A stretch of DNA of 64,000 bases from JAFALK01 sp036500605 (lineage in GTDB: Bacteria; Pseudomonadota; Gammaproteobacteria; Burkholderiales; Burkholderiaceae_C). A model generated the notes under the pieces. The model was not told the origin of the DNA and did no database searches. It saw only the letters and a list, made by a program, of their open reading frames with translations. Positions within the stretch are counted from its first letter, which is position 1. The number at the start of each line of letters is the position of its first letter. The stretch spans positions 1 to 64,000 of the forward strand of contig DASYBU010000019.1 of assembly GCA_036500605.1 (NCBI GenBank), written 5' to 3'. Positions 55,556 through 64,000 of this stretch are shown piece after piece. The translations under genes were made by a program, and so were the position numbers.

Positions 55556-56295
55556 GCGCCATCGCTCTCTACGCCCGCAAGACCGCAGGCTTCGACGAGC
55601 GCCTGGCCGAGACGGTCGCGCTGCTGAAGCAAGCCGTCAGCGACTACGGCATGGGCGTGCTGCAATCGACGAGCCTCGGCGCCGAAGACATGGTCATCAC
55701 CGACCTGATCGCCCGCCACGCGCTGCCCATCGACATCGCCACGCTCGACACCGGCAAGCTGCACGACGAAACGCTCGCGCTGATCCCCGCCATCGAGCAG
55801 CGTTATGCGCTCAAGGTCGAGGTCTTCAGCCCCGTGCAGGAAGCCGTCATCCATTTCGTCAAGAAGAACGGCGAGAAGGCGATGTACGAAAGCCTGGACC
55901 TGCGCAAGGCCTGCTGCGCCGTGCGCAAGCTCGAGCCGCTCTCGCGCATGCTGGCCGGCCGCAGTGCCTGGATCACCGGCCTGCGCCGCGAGCAATCGAG
56001 CAACCGCGCGGACGTGCCGTTCAGCGAACCCGATGCCTACGGCCGCGCCAAGCTCAATGTGCTGGCCGCCTGGAGCTGGGCCGATGTCTGGCACTACATC
56101 CAGACCTTCGACGTGCCCTTCAACGCGCTGCATGACGAGTTCATGCCGAGCATCGGCTGCGCGCCATGCACGCGTGCCATCGCGGTGGGCGAGGACTTCC
56201 GCGCCGGCCGCTGGTGGTGGGAGGAAAGTTCCAAGGAATGCGGGCTCCACGCGACCGCGAATCAATCAGAAATCAATGCAGGAGCGACGGCATGA
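55552..56295 (+). CDS. cysH: Adenylyl-sulfate (APS) reductase, CysH family
   Basis: 247 residues. PAPS/APS reductase fold with STSLGAEDMV and DTGKLHDET. It has Cys121-Cys122 (ACCAVRK) and Cys203-Cys206 (GCAPC), the four-cysteine set that binds a 4Fe-4S cluster and marks APS-type rather than PAPS-type reductases. The catalytic cysteine near the C-terminus is Cys230 (KECGLH). This agrees with the absence of an APS kinase gene in the operon. The start at 55552 overlaps the DUF934 stop; the longer frame to 55309 is a shadow. Confidence 0.95.
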   Translation: MSAIALYARKTAGFDERLAETVALLKQAVSDYGMGVLQSTSLGAEDMVITDLIARHALPIDIATLDTGKLHDETLALIPAIEQRYALKVEVFSPVQEAVIHFVKKNGEKAMYESLDLRKACCAVRKLEPLSRMLAGRSAWITGLRREQSSNRADVPFSEPDAYGRAKLNVLAAWSWADVWHYIQTFDVPFNALHDEFMPSIGCAPCTRAIAVGEDFRAGRWWWEESSKECGLHATANQSEINAGATA

Positions 56296-57251
56296 ACGCC
56301 CCGGTCAATCTCGAAAAACTGCTCCCCTCGGTGGACCACCGCCACCTCGACCATCTCGAAGAAGAAGCCATCTTCATCCTGCGCGAAGTCGCGGCTTCGT
56401 TCGAGCGCCCGGGCCTGCTGTTCTCCAGCGGCAAGGATTCCTGCGTCGTGTTGCGTCTCGCCGAAAAGGCTTTCAAGCAACGCATCGCCGGCAATGAATT
56501 CCGCGGCAAGCTGCCCTTCCCGCTCGTGCATGTGGACACCGGCCACAACTTCCCCGAAGTGATCGAGTTCCGCGATCGCCGCGTGGCCGAGATGGGCGAA
56601 CGCCTGATCGTCGCGCACATGGACGATTCGATCGCCAAGGGCACGGTGCGCCTCGCGCATCCGCTCGAATCGCGCAACGGCCACCAGACCGTGACCCTGC
56701 TCGAAGCGATCGAGGACAACCGCTTCGACGTGCTGATCGGCGGCGCCCGTCGCGACGAAGAAAAGGCCCGCGCCAAGGAGCGCATCTTCAGCCACCGCGA
56801 CAGCTTCGGCCAATGGCAGCCGAAGGAACAGCGCCCCGAGTTGTGGAACCTGTTCAACACGCGCATCCGCCCGGGCGAGCATTTCCGCGCCTTCCCGATC
56901 AGCAACTGGACCGAACTCGATGTGTGGCTGTACATCGCCCGCGAGAACATTCCGCTGCCGAGCCTGTACTTCTCGCATCAACGCCAGGTGGTGCGCAGCA
57001 AGGGCCTGCTGGTGCCGGTGACTGAGGTCACGCCACCGGCCGCTGATGAGGTGGTCGAAACCGCCACCGTGCGCTTCCGCACCGTCGGCGACATGACCTG
57101 CACCTGCCCGGTGGAAAGCGATGCCAGCAGCTCGGCCGAGATCGTGGCCGAGACGCTGACCGTCACCTTGAGCGAACGCGGCGCGACCCGCATGGACGAC
57201 CGCACGAGCGAGTCCTCGATGGAACGCCGCAAGAAGGAAGGCTATTTCTGA
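56292..57251 (+). CDS. cysD: Sulfate adenylyltransferase subunit 2
   Basis: 319 residues; forms APS from ATP and sulfate together with CysN. The PP-loop FSSGKDSCVVL and the GGARRDEEKARAKER block are present, and the C-terminus ends with SSMERRKKEGYF, as in CysD proteins. The ATG at 56292 overlaps the cysH stop by four bases and has GGAGCGA upstream. Its last base is shared with the cysN start codon. Confidence 0.97.
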   Translation: MNAPVNLEKLLPSVDHRHLDHLEEEAIFILREVAASFERPGLLFSSGKDSCVVLRLAEKAFKQRIAGNEFRGKLPFPLVHVDTGHNFPEVIEFRDRRVAEMGERLIVAHMDDSIAKGTVRLAHPLESRNGHQTVTLLEAIEDNRFDVLIGGARRDEEKARAKERIFSHRDSFGQWQPKEQRPELWNLFNTRIRPGEHFRAFPISNWTELDVWLYIARENIPLPSLYFSHQRQVVRSKGLLVPVTEVTPPAADEVVETATVRFRTVGDMTCTCPVESDASSSAEIVAETLTVTLSERGATRMDDRTSESSMERRKKEGYF

Positions 57252-58552
57252 TGAGCGCAGTTCTGAACAATCCCCTCGTCCACGAAGCTGACGTGGACAC
57301 CCACCACCGCGCCCTGCGCTTCCTGACCGCAGGCAGCGTGGACGACGGCAAGAGCACCTTGATCGGCCGCCTGCTGTTCGACAGCCGCGCGATCCTGGCC
57401 GACCAGCTCGACACGTTGGAGCGCCGCGCTGCGGGCCAGCCCATCGATCTGAGCTTGCTGACCGATGGCCTGGAAGCCGAGCGCGAGCAAGGCATCACCA
57501 TCGACGTGGCCTACCGCTACTTCGCCACCAAGACGCGCAAGTTCATCATTGCCGACGCGCCGGGCCATGAGCAGTACACGCGCAATATGGTCACCGCCGC
57601 CGCCGGCAGCGATGCCGCCGTGGTGCTGGTCGACATCACCAAGCTCGACCTGTCGCAACCCGACGTGGTGCTGCTGCCGCAGACGCGCCGTCACAGCCTG
57701 CTGGCGCATCTGCTGCGCGTGCCGAGCATCGTGTTCGCGGTCAACAAGCTCGATGCGATCGAGCAGCCCGGCCCGGCCTTTGCCGCCGTGAGCCGCGCGC
57801 TGAATGCCTTTGCCGATGCGGCCGGCATTTCGGTGCAGGCGATCGTGCCGGTCTCTGCCCTGCGCGGCGACAACGTCACGCAGCCGCTGGATGCCGATTG
57901 GTACAACGGCCCTTCGCTGCTGCAAGTCCTCGAGGGCCTGCCGAGCGCGCAGGAAACCGTCGAAGGCGCCTTCCTGCAGCCGGTGCAATACGTGGCACTG
58001 GCGGGTGAGGGTACCGGCCACCAGCCGCGCACGCTGTGGGGCCGCATCGCCCAAGGCCAGATCCGCGTCGGCGACGAGATCCAGGTGCTGCCGAGCGGAG
58101 AACGCGCCATCGTGGCCGAGCTGCGCCGCGCAGGCGAAACCGTCACACAAGGCCTGGCCGGCGAATCGACGGGCCTGGTGCTCGATCGCCAGCTCGACGT
58201 GAGCCGTGGCGACTGGATCGTCACGCCCGGTGCCGCCGCGCCCGTGCAGAGCTTTGAAGCGACGCTCGCCTGGCTCGACACCGAGCCCGCGCAGGTCGGC
58301 CGCAAATACTGGTTGCGCCACGGCAACCGCTGGGTCCAGGCCCGCATCTCCGCCATCGAGCACCGGCTCGACATCCACAACCTGCAAGAGACCGAGGCGC
58401 ACCAACTCGCCGTCAACGAGATCGGCCATGTACGCATCGAAGTACAGCAGCCACTCCCGGTGCAGCCTTACGCGCAGAACCGCGTCGGCGGCAGCCTGAT
58501 CGTGGTCGACCCGACCAGCAACCGCACCAGCGGCGCGCTGCTGGTGCGCTGA
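57251..58552 (+). CDS. cysN: Sulfate adenylyltransferase GTPase subunit
   Basis: 433 residues. The GTPase whose hydrolysis drives APS formation by CysD. G1 motif GSVDDGKSTL, switch region EQGITIDVAYRYF, DAPGHEQYTRNM and NKLD are intact. The protein ends after the EF-Tu-like domains without a fused CysC kinase, which would make it about 630 residues. That fits the APS-reductase type of CysH. It is followed 11 bp later by cobA. Confidence 0.96.
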   Translation: MSAVLNNPLVHEADVDTHHRALRFLTAGSVDDGKSTLIGRLLFDSRAILADQLDTLERRAAGQPIDLSLLTDGLEAEREQGITIDVAYRYFATKTRKFIIADAPGHEQYTRNMVTAAAGSDAAVVLVDITKLDLSQPDVVLLPQTRRHSLLAHLLRVPSIVFAVNKLDAIEQPGPAFAAVSRALNAFADAAGISVQAIVPVSALRGDNVTQPLDADWYNGPSLLQVLEGLPSAQETVEGAFLQPVQYVALAGEGTGHQPRTLWGRIAQGQIRVGDEIQVLPSGERAIVAELRRAGETVTQGLAGESTGLVLDRQLDVSRGDWIVTPGAAAPVQSFEATLAWLDTEPAQVGRKYWLRHGNRWVQARISAIEHRLDIHNLQETEAHQLAVNEIGHVRIEVQQPLPVQPYAQNRVGGSLIVVDPTSNRTSGALLVR

Positions 58553-58563
58553 GGAGCGACGTT

Positions 58564-59331
58564 ATGGGCTACGTCACTTTCGTCTCCGCCGGCCCCGGTG
58601 CCGTTGACCTGATCACGGTGCGGGGCGCACGCGCGCTCGCGGCCGCTCAAGTCGTGCTGTTCGACGCGCTGACCGATCCCGGCCTGCGCGATCTCGCCCC
58701 CGATGCCGAATGGCTCGACGTGGGCAAGCGCGGCTTCTGCAATTCCGCCAAGCAGGAAAGCATCAACGCCATGCTCGTGCGCCGGGCGCAATTGCATGAG
58801 CGCGTGGTGCGCCTGAAGGGTGGCGACGCCAGCATCTTCGGCCGCCTCGAAGAAGAACTGCAGGCGCTGGCAGAAGCCGGCATCGATTGCGAGGTCGTGC
58901 CCGGCGTGACCGCCGCAATCGCCGCCGCTGCCGAAGCCAAGCGCCCGCTGACCCGCCGTGGTGCGGGCCGTTCGGTCAGCCTGACCACGGCCATGACGCG
59001 CGAGGGCGATCTGCAAGCCGCTCGCACTGCGGACACCGAAGTCTTCTACATGGCCGGCCAGCAGCTCGGCGCGCTCTCGCGCCATCTGCTCGAAGCCGGT
59101 TGGCCCGCCGACACGCCGGTGCTCGTCACCTCGCGTGCCGGTTGCAGGGATGCCCTGTTCAGCGATCACACCGTGTCGCTGCTGGGCTCGGCCAGCCTGC
59201 TGCACAAGGGTCGCCCCACGGTCGTGACCGTCGGCGTGGGCGCCCGCCCGGTGAGCTCGAACGTGCACAAAACCCCAGCTTTCTCAGGTCTGCGGACAGA
59301 CATGGCCTCCGTAGATTCCCTGAGCGACTAA
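58564..59331 (+). CDS. cobA: Uroporphyrinogen-III C-methyltransferase
   Basis: 255 residues; uses S-adenosylmethionine to make precorrin-2, precursor of the siroheme needed by CysI. The SAM-dependent tetrapyrrole methylase motifs FVSAGPGAVDLITVRG, VRLKGGDASIFGR and VVPGVTAAIAAAA are present. The methyltransferase stands alone; the CysG-type oxidase/chelatase part is absent, so a separate enzyme must be encoded elsewhere. It ends the sulfate operon, 42 bp before fdxA. Confidence 0.94.
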   Translation: MGYVTFVSAGPGAVDLITVRGARALAAAQVVLFDALTDPGLRDLAPDAEWLDVGKRGFCNSAKQESINAMLVRRAQLHERVVRLKGGDASIFGRLEEELQALAEAGIDCEVVPGVTAAIAAAAEAKRPLTRRGAGRSVSLTTAMTREGDLQAARTADTEVFYMAGQQLGALSRHLLEAGWPADTPVLVTSRAGCRDALFSDHTVSLLGSASLLHKGRPTVVTVGVGARPVSSNVHKTPAFSGLRTDMASVDSLSD

Positions 59332-59373
59332 AATGCGCGGCTTTGCCGCCCAACCCCACCAAAAAAATCAGCC

Positions 59374-59697
59374 ATGACCCACGTCGTCCTTGAGAACTGC
59401 ATCCGCTGCAAATACACCGACTGCGTTGATGTCTGCCCCGTCGATTGCTTCCGTGAAGGCCAGAACTTCCTCACGATCGATCCCGACGAATGCATCGACT
59501 GCGCCGTGTGCATCCCCGAGTGCCCGGTGAACGCCATCGTTCCCGAGGAAGACGTGCCCGGCAATATGCAGCACATGATCAAGCTGAATGCCGAGCTGGC
59601 CGTGAAGTGGCCGAGCATCACCAAGCGCAAGCCGGCATTGCCGGATGCCGATGAGTGGCAAGACCGCACGGGCAAGTTGTCCGAGCTGATCCGATAA
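59374..59697 (+). CDS. fdxA: Seven-iron ferredoxin FdxA
   Basis: 107 residues, normal for FdxA. The N-terminal cluster motifs CIRCKYTDCVDVCPVDCF and CIDCAVCIPECPVNA give a 3Fe-4S plus a 4Fe-4S centre, with a C-terminal extension typical of Azotobacter-FdI-like ferredoxins. It lies directly between cobA and a ferredoxin reductase gene, so it may be the electron carrier for CysI. The gene's conservation independent of cys operons means other roles are also possible. Confidence 0.95.
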   Translation: MTHVVLENCIRCKYTDCVDVCPVDCFREGQNFLTIDPDECIDCAVCIPECPVNAIVPEEDVPGNMQHMIKLNAELAVKWPSITKRKPALPDADEWQDRTGKLSELIR

Positions 59698-59734
59698 AAC
59701 ACAGCTTCAGGCGCGGAGCTAACGCGCAAAATCC

Positions 59735-60847
59735 ATGGAACCCACAGCGAATCCCGAGATCGTGAAGACCCACACCGAACACGCCGGCCCGATCGAAACC
59801 GATGCCGTCATCGTTGGCGCAGGCCCTGTCGGCCTGTTCCAGATCTTTGAGCTCGGCCTGCTCGAAATCAAGGCTCACATCATCGACTCGCTCGCCTACC
59901 CCGGCGGCCAGTGCATCGAGCTGTATCCCGACAAGCCGATCTACGACATCCCGGCCGTGCCCGTGTGCACCGGCAAGGAGCTGACCGACAACCTGATGAA
60001 GCAGATCGAGCCCTTCGGCGCGACCTTCCATCTGGGCCAGGAAGTCACCACCGTCGAGAAGCAGGACGACGGCCGTTTCTTCGTCGCCACCAGCAAGGGC
60101 ACGACCTTCCTGACCAAGACGATCTTCATCGCCGGCGGCGTGGGTTCGTTCCAGCCGCGCACGCTGAAGGTCGAGGGCATCGACAAGTACGAAGGCGACC
60201 AGTTGCACTACCGCGTGCGCAACCCGGCGCAGTTCGCCGGCAAGAACCTGCTGGTCATCGGCGGCGGTGATTCGGCCCTCGACTGGGCGCTGAACTTCTG
60301 CGGCGGCAATGCCGATGGCAACCCGCACAAGGCGGAGAGCGTGATCCTGATGCACCGCAGAGATGGTTTCAGAGCGGCTCCCGCAAGTGTCGCCAAGATG
60401 CACGACCTGTGCGATCAGCACGAGATGCAGTTCCTGGTCGGCCAGGTGACCGAGATCGTTGAAGCCGACGGTGCGCTCACCGGCGTCAAGGTCACTGGCG
60501 GCGACGGCGTCACGCGCGTCGTGCCGGCCGATCAGGTGCTGGTGTTCTTCGGCCTTTCTCCGAAGCTCGGCCCGATCGCCGAATGGGGCCTGGCCCTGGA
60601 GCGCAAGCAGATCGTCGTCGACACCGAGAAGTTCGAGACCAACACGCCCGGCATCTTTGCCGTGGGCGACGTGAACACCTACCCGGGCAAGAAGAAGCTG
60701 ATCTTGTCGGGCTTCCACGAAGCCGCGCTGGCCGCTTTTGGCGCCGCGCCGTACATCTTCCCAGACAAGCGCATTCACCTGCAATACACGACCACCAGCC
60801 CGAAGCTGCACAAGGTGCTGGGCGTGGATTCGCCGGTGTTCGACTGA
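59735..60847 (+). CDS. Ferredoxin-NADP reductase, thioredoxin-reductase type
   Basis: 370 residues. FAD site GAGPVGLFQIFELG and PGGQC, NADPH site VIGGGDSALDW, and FAVGDVNTYPGKKKLILSGFHEAALAA at the C-terminus. The protein lacks the CxxC redox pair of thioredoxin reductases, as expected for this FNR type (YumC-like). It can reduce FdxA and thus feed sulfite reductase. A terminator follows at 60865. Confidence 0.93.
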   Translation: MEPTANPEIVKTHTEHAGPIETDAVIVGAGPVGLFQIFELGLLEIKAHIIDSLAYPGGQCIELYPDKPIYDIPAVPVCTGKELTDNLMKQIEPFGATFHLGQEVTTVEKQDDGRFFVATSKGTTFLTKTIFIAGGVGSFQPRTLKVEGIDKYEGDQLHYRVRNPAQFAGKNLLVIGGGDSALDWALNFCGGNADGNPHKAESVILMHRRDGFRAAPASVAKMHDLCDQHEMQFLVGQVTEIVEADGALTGVKVTGGDGVTRVVPADQVLVFFGLSPKLGPIAEWGLALERKQIVVDTEKFETNTPGIFAVGDVNTYPGKKKLILSGFHEAALAAFGAAPYIFPDKRIHLQYTTTSPKLHKVLGVDSPVFD

Positions 60848-60864
60848 GCGTCAAGCGCTCCAAC

Positions 60865-60898
60865 AAAGCCCGCCGGAAAAACTCCAGCGGGCTTTTTT
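60865..60898 (+). terminator. Terminator between the ferredoxin reductase and anti-sigma genes
   Basis: A 9-bp stem (AAAGCCCGC at 60865-60873, GCGGGCTTT at 60887-60895) with a 13-base loop is followed by TTT. It sits between convergent genes and overlaps the anti-sigma stop codon within three bases, so it may serve both strands. Confidence 0.88.
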
Positions 60899-61587
60899 CA
60901 TTTCCGCCAGCCCCTGGCGCGTGCCTGCTGCTCGGCCTGCGCGTCGAGCGCGTCACCCACGCGCACGGCGTCGAGCTGGCGCAGCAACTCGGGTGGCAGC
61001 TCGGTGCTCGCCGTGCGGTACTCGGCCTTGCTGCCGGCCGGCATGGGCGCCAGCTGACGCAGGCGCCAACCTTCGTCGTCGCGACAGGCAAGCCCGGCGC
61101 TTGCTTCACGGGCCAGCGTGAAGACGCGGCAAACGCCGCCGGCCTGGGCCATAACGCTCATCTTGAGCGTCACGTTGCCGCGCTGCTCGCCGCTCAGGCC
61201 CTGGTCCAAGGCTTGTGCCAATTCGCCCTGCACCATCAACGACTGCGGCGCCTGCTGGCCGACGTTCTTGCCGACCAGCAGGCCCACCAGCAGGCTCGCC
61301 GCCATGCCGCCCCAGGCCGCCCAACCGATTCGGGCGCGGCGCGCGGCCGAGATGTCTCGCACTTCGGCGCCCGGTGGTTTCAGCAAGGCCTGCAGCGATT
61401 CAGGCACGGGTTCATTCAGCACCGGATCAAAGGCGCCGCGCAGCGCAGCCCGCAGCAATTGCTCACGCGCCAGTGATTCGCGCAAAGCCGGATCGGCCGC
61501 CAGCCGCGCCTCGAACTCGACGCGTGCACGCGCATCCAGCTCGCCGTCCACATAGGCCATCAGGCCCAGATCCGTCATGTCATTCAT
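60898..61587 (-). CDS. Anti-sigma factor, transmembrane
   Basis: 229 residues. The N-terminal ~80 residues (MAYVDGELDARARVEFEARLAADPALRESL) resemble the zinc-finger-like anti-sigma domain that binds ECF sigma factors, although I see no Cys/His zinc set. A single membrane helix lies at about 92-112. The C-terminal half, outside the membrane, has two cysteines (GVCRV and GLACR) that could sense redox state. Its start overlaps the sigma gene by four bases, so it is the partner of that sigma. Confidence 0.85.
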   Translation of the reverse strand: MNDMTDLGLMAYVDGELDARARVEFEARLAADPALRESLAREQLLRAALRGAFDPVLNEPVPESLQALLKPPGAEVRDISAARRARIGWAAWGGMAASLLVGLLVGKNVGQQAPQSLMVQGELAQALDQGLSGEQRGNVTLKMSVMAQAGGVCRVFTLAREASAGLACRDDEGWRLRQLAPMPAGSKAEYRTASTELPPELLRQLDAVRVGDALDAQAEQQARARGWRK

Positions 61588-62072
61588 GCCTCGTCTCCCA
61601 ACATCTTCTGCAAGGCTTCACGCCCACGCGCCAAACGGCTGGTGAGCGTGCCGATCGGCACCTCCAGCACCTCGGCCGCCTCCTTGTAGGCCAAGCCCTC
61701 GACCAGCACGAGGCTCACCGCCAAGCGCTGTTCCTCAGGCAGCCGCGCCATCGCCGTCTGCACCGAGAGCCGCGCGATCAGCGCCGGCGTCTCGCTGATG
61801 CCGATGTGCTCGCCGGCTTCTTCGGGCGCCAGCACCTCGTGCTCACGCGAACGCGCGCGGATGTCGTCGATCCAGGCGTTCTTCATGATGCGCAGCAACC
61901 AGGCATCCAGCCGCGTGCCCGGCTGCCATTGCGACTGGGCCCGCAAGGCGCGCTCGATGGCGATCTGCACGAGATCGTCGGCATCCTCGCGCACCCAGGC
62001 CAGCGTGCGCGCGAAGCGCCGCAGGCGGGGCAGGAGCTCGGCGACCTGCTGGCGGAAATCGGTTTCGGGCAT
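61584..62072 (-). CDS. ECF-type RNA polymerase sigma factor
   Basis: 162 residues. Region 2 with ADDLVQIAIERAL and WLLRIMKNAWID, and region 4 with LPEEQRLAVSLVLVEGLAYKEAAEVLEVPIGTLTSRLARGREAL. It lacks any extra domain. It overlaps the anti-sigma gene and is divergent from the S8 protease across 62 bp, suggesting that the protease is part of its regulon. Group within the ECF classification cannot be assigned here. Confidence 0.94.
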   Translation of the reverse strand: MPETDFRQQVAELLPRLRRFARTLAWVREDADDLVQIAIERALRAQSQWQPGTRLDAWLLRIMKNAWIDDIRARSREHEVLAPEEAGEHIGISETPALIARLSVQTAMARLPEEQRLAVSLVLVEGLAYKEAAEVLEVPIGTLTSRLARGREALQKMLGDEA

Positions 62073-62091
62073 GTCATGATGAAAGAACGAC

Positions 62092-62107
62092 GGCGCCGGG
62101 GATTTTC
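62092..62107 (+). promoter_or_regulatory. Candidate ECF promoter element before the subtilase
   Basis: GGCGCCGGGGATTTTC ends 28 bp before the subtilase start, and a similar GGCGCCGGATTTCC ends 25 bp before the last gene in the window. The shared word at the same distance could be an ECF-type -35 element. Support is weak because GGCGCCGG is a common word in this genome. Confidence 0.3.
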
Positions 62108-62134
62108 TTCCATGCGGCGAACGTTCTGCCTGAA

Positions 62135-63418
62135 ATGAAGCTGCCGCACCTCCTGCTGATCATCTTTCTTCTCGGATGCACGCGCGCCGAGGCGCAGTTG
62201 CACCTGCCCACGCTGCCCGTGCTGTCCGGCCTGCCGAGGGTGCAGATGCCTTTGCTGCAAAAGCCGCTCAATGATCTGGACAACTTGGCCGCCAACCAGC
62301 TTGACGGCCTGCGCCAACGCCTGGCCGACGCCCGATTCAGCGCCAACCGGCGCACGCTAACCCACGATTCGCACGGCGAGCTGATCGTGCGTGAGCGCAT
62401 CCTGGCCCAGCCGTCCGGCGATGCGGCTCGCCAGCGCCTGCTGGCCGAACCGGGTGTGAGCTTGCTGGAGACGCAGACGCTGGATGGGCTCGATCTCGAA
62501 TGGCTGATCCTGCGGGCCGACCCCGCCTTGCTGGCGCGGCTGCGCGAACTCGATCCCGATGGCACCTACGACCTGGAACACATCTATCTGGGCAGCGGCG
62601 AGGTGGGTGCCGCGCAGCCGGCCGCATCATCAAGCGCATCGACCGTATCGAACACGGTAAACCCGACGAACCCGACGAGCGCCCTGCGCATCGGCCTGAT
62701 CGACAGCGGCATCGACGCCCGCCACGCGGCGCTCAAGCGTGCCGCGCTCACGCGCTTCGGCTGCCATGGCGAGATCCATCCGGCCGCGCACGGCACGGCC
62801 GTGGCCTCACTGCTGGTCGGCCAGGACCGCGACTTCCAAGGCGCCCTGCCCGGCGCGCAATTACTGGCGGCCGATGTCTATTGCGACGCGCCCGAAGGCG
62901 GCGCAGTGCCCGCACTGGCGCAAGCGCTGGCCTGGCTGGCACGCGAGCATGTTGGCGTGGTGAACGTCAGCCTGGTCGGCCCTGCTAACGCCCTGCTTGA
63001 GCGGGCCGTAGCCGCGGCGCAGGCACGTGGCATGCAGATCGTCGCCGCCGTCGGCAACGACGGGCCGAGCGCGCCGCCGCTCTATCCGGCGGCCTTCCCC
63101 GGCGTGATCGGCGTCACCGCGGTCGATACGCGCCGGCGCGTCCTGCCCGAAGCTGCGCGCGGGGCGCAGGTGGTGTTCGCAGCGCCGGGCAGCGAGATGC
63201 GGGGCGCTGCGATGGGCGGCGGTTACGCCGAATCGCGCGGCACCTCGTTCGCGGCGCCGCTGGTGGCCGGGCTGCTCGCCGCAGCGCGCGCGCAGGCCGC
63301 ATCGGGCTCTGCGGCCTTCGAGCAAGTGCGCACGCAGGCGATCGATCTCGGCGCGCCGGGTCGCGACCCCATCTACGGCTGGGGTCTTGTCGGCGAGGCG
63401 CTGCGCTCCGCTTACTGA
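62135..63418 (+). CDS. Subtilisin-like (S8) serine peptidase, exported
   Basis: 427 residues. A hydrophobic start with LLGC (Cys15) could be a lipobox or part of a normal signal peptide ending AEAQ. Residues about 25-180 form an N-terminal region that may be a propeptide. The catalytic triad is intact: Asp190 (LIDSGID), His219 (HGTAVASLL) and Ser371 (GTSFAAPL). It is divergent from the sigma/anti-sigma pair. It could be a regulon member or even the protease that cleaves the anti-sigma factor; neither can be shown here. Confidence 0.9.
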   Translation: MKLPHLLLIIFLLGCTRAEAQLHLPTLPVLSGLPRVQMPLLQKPLNDLDNLAANQLDGLRQRLADARFSANRRTLTHDSHGELIVRERILAQPSGDAARQRLLAEPGVSLLETQTLDGLDLEWLILRADPALLARLRELDPDGTYDLEHIYLGSGEVGAAQPAASSSASTVSNTVNPTNPTSALRIGLIDSGIDARHAALKRAALTRFGCHGEIHPAAHGTAVASLLVGQDRDFQGALPGAQLLAADVYCDAPEGGAVPALAQALAWLAREHVGVVNVSLVGPANALLERAVAAAQARGMQIVAAVGNDGPSAPPLYPAAFPGVIGVTAVDTRRRVLPEAARGAQVVFAAPGSEMRGAAMGGGYAESRGTSFAAPLVAGLLAAARAQAASGSAAFEQVRTQAIDLGAPGRDPIYGWGLVGEALRSAY

Positions 63419-63519
63419 TCGTTGCAATTGGCGCGGAAGCGAGGGAAGAAGCGCGGCCCACCTGGCGTTCTTGAAGGTGCAGGCGCCGGATTTCCCCGGC
63501 GCTCCAACAGGAGAACGCC

Positions 63520-64000
63520 ATGACCCACGCATCTTTTCGCATCACTGCCCTGACCTTCACCGCCGCCCTCATCGGCACGCTCGCCCTGGCGCAACCGGCT
63601 CAGGCCGGCTTGCTTGGTGGCGGCGGCGGTCGCCCCGGAGGCGGCTTCGGCGGCACGCTCGGGGGCTCCTTGAACGGCTCGATGAATGGCGCCATGAACG
63701 GCGCCCTGCCACGCCCCGACCTGCAACGCGGCGGCGATGCGCTGCAAAACGCCGGCGGCAAGCTCCGCGACGGCGCACAAAGCGGCACGCAGGATCTGAA
63801 GCAAGCCGGGCAGAAGGCCGATGGCACCGTGAAGGGCGACGCCACGCAGGTGGCCGGCAAACTCAAGGACGGTGCGACAAGCGCTGGATCCGGCACCGGG
63901 TCGACCGGCTCCGGCTCCAGCGCCACCGCGCCCGTCACCGGCACGGCGACGCCGCCCGCAGGCACCACGCCAGCGACACCAGCGACACCGGCAACGCCAG
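63520..64000 (+). CDS. Low-complexity secreted hypothetical protein, partial
   Basis: The frame runs off the right edge; 160 residues are visible. AGGAG lies 8 nt before the ATG. A signal peptide (about 1-29, ending QPAQA) precedes a Gly-rich stretch (LLGGGGGRPGGGFGG), a region with LNGSMNGAMNGAL, a Lys/Asp/Gly/Ala region with KLRDGAQS- and KLKDGATS-like repeats, and a Ser/Gly/Thr/Pro tail with TPA repeats at the edge. No family recognised. The repeats and export signal suggest a surface or matrix protein. Confidence 0.75.
   Translation, partial: MTHASFRITALTFTAALIGTLALAQPAQAGLLGGGGGRPGGGFGGTLGGSLNGSMNGAMNGALPRPDLQRGGDALQNAGGKLRDGAQSGTQDLKQAGQKADGTVKGDATQVAGKLKDGATSAGSGTGSTGSGSSATAPVTGTATPPAGTTPATPATPATP

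Overview
The window is GC-rich bacterial chromosome with dense, mostly operonic coding, and it looks like a betaproteobacterium of the order Burkholderiales (Roseateles/Pelomonas/Leptothrix-like; genus inferred, not proven). Pointers are a homodimeric-type AceE with a two-lipoyl AceF and a lipoyl-bearing E3, a phasin, a PEP-CTERM protein, DctPQM TRAP transporters with FixJ-type two-component systems, and a cysI-DUF934-cysH-cysD-cysN sulfate assimilation operon. No rRNA, tRNA, CRISPR array, insertion sequence or phage gene was recognised.

Layout. 1-5.3 kb (minus): pyruvate dehydrogenase operon aceE-aceF-lpdA, with lpdA cut by the window edge. 5.5-8.7 kb (plus): PAS sensor kinase and FixJ-like regulator. 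8.7-12.8 kb (plus): folD, GNAT acetyltransferase, alpha/beta hydrolase, oligopeptidase A. 13-14.3 kb: a secreted binding-protein-like gene and a small membrane protein. 14.3-24 kb is the most unusual part: two FecR-domain secreted proteins, a secreted proline-rich protein coupled to a lipoprotein caspase (C14), a CHASE2-PAS-GGDEF-EAL membrane protein, and a secreted TPR-CHAT protease. 24-29 kb (minus): branched-chain amino acid ABC transporter livK-livH-livM/G fusion-livF. 29-38 kb: M16 peptidase, MFS transporter, rmuC, hydroxyacid dehydrogenase, nitroreductase, phasin, Lon N-terminal-like protein. 38-44.7 kb: TRAP transporter with two near-identical binding proteins, divergent from its sensor/regulator pair. 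44.8-52.6 kb: patatin lipoprotein, a 919-residue glycine/alanine-rich PEP-CTERM protein, an M13 metallopeptidase, and an AsnC-type regulator divergent from an ornithine cyclodeaminase-family gene. 52.7-60.9 kb (plus): TauE/SafE permease, cysI, DUF934, cysH, cysD, cysN, cobA, then fdxA and a ferredoxin-NADP reductase. 60.9-64 kb: anti-sigma/ECF sigma pair divergent from a subtilase and a low-complexity secreted protein cut by the window end.

How the genes work together. The sulfur cluster is biochemically coherent: CysDN makes APS, CysH has the four-cysteine signature of an APS reductase so no CysC kinase is needed, CysI reduces sulfite with siroheme whose precursor comes from CobA, and FdxA plus the ferredoxin reductase can supply electrons in the absence of a CysJ flavoprotein. 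The 14.3-24 kb locus joins two caspase-fold proteases, a c-di-GMP phosphodiesterase with an extracytoplasmic CHASE2 sensor, and paired FecR proteins; I propose it as a candidate envelope signalling or stress-response system. Long hairpins built from a shared ~30 bp unit sit in two convergent gene junctions (17.1-17.3 kb and 44.7 kb).
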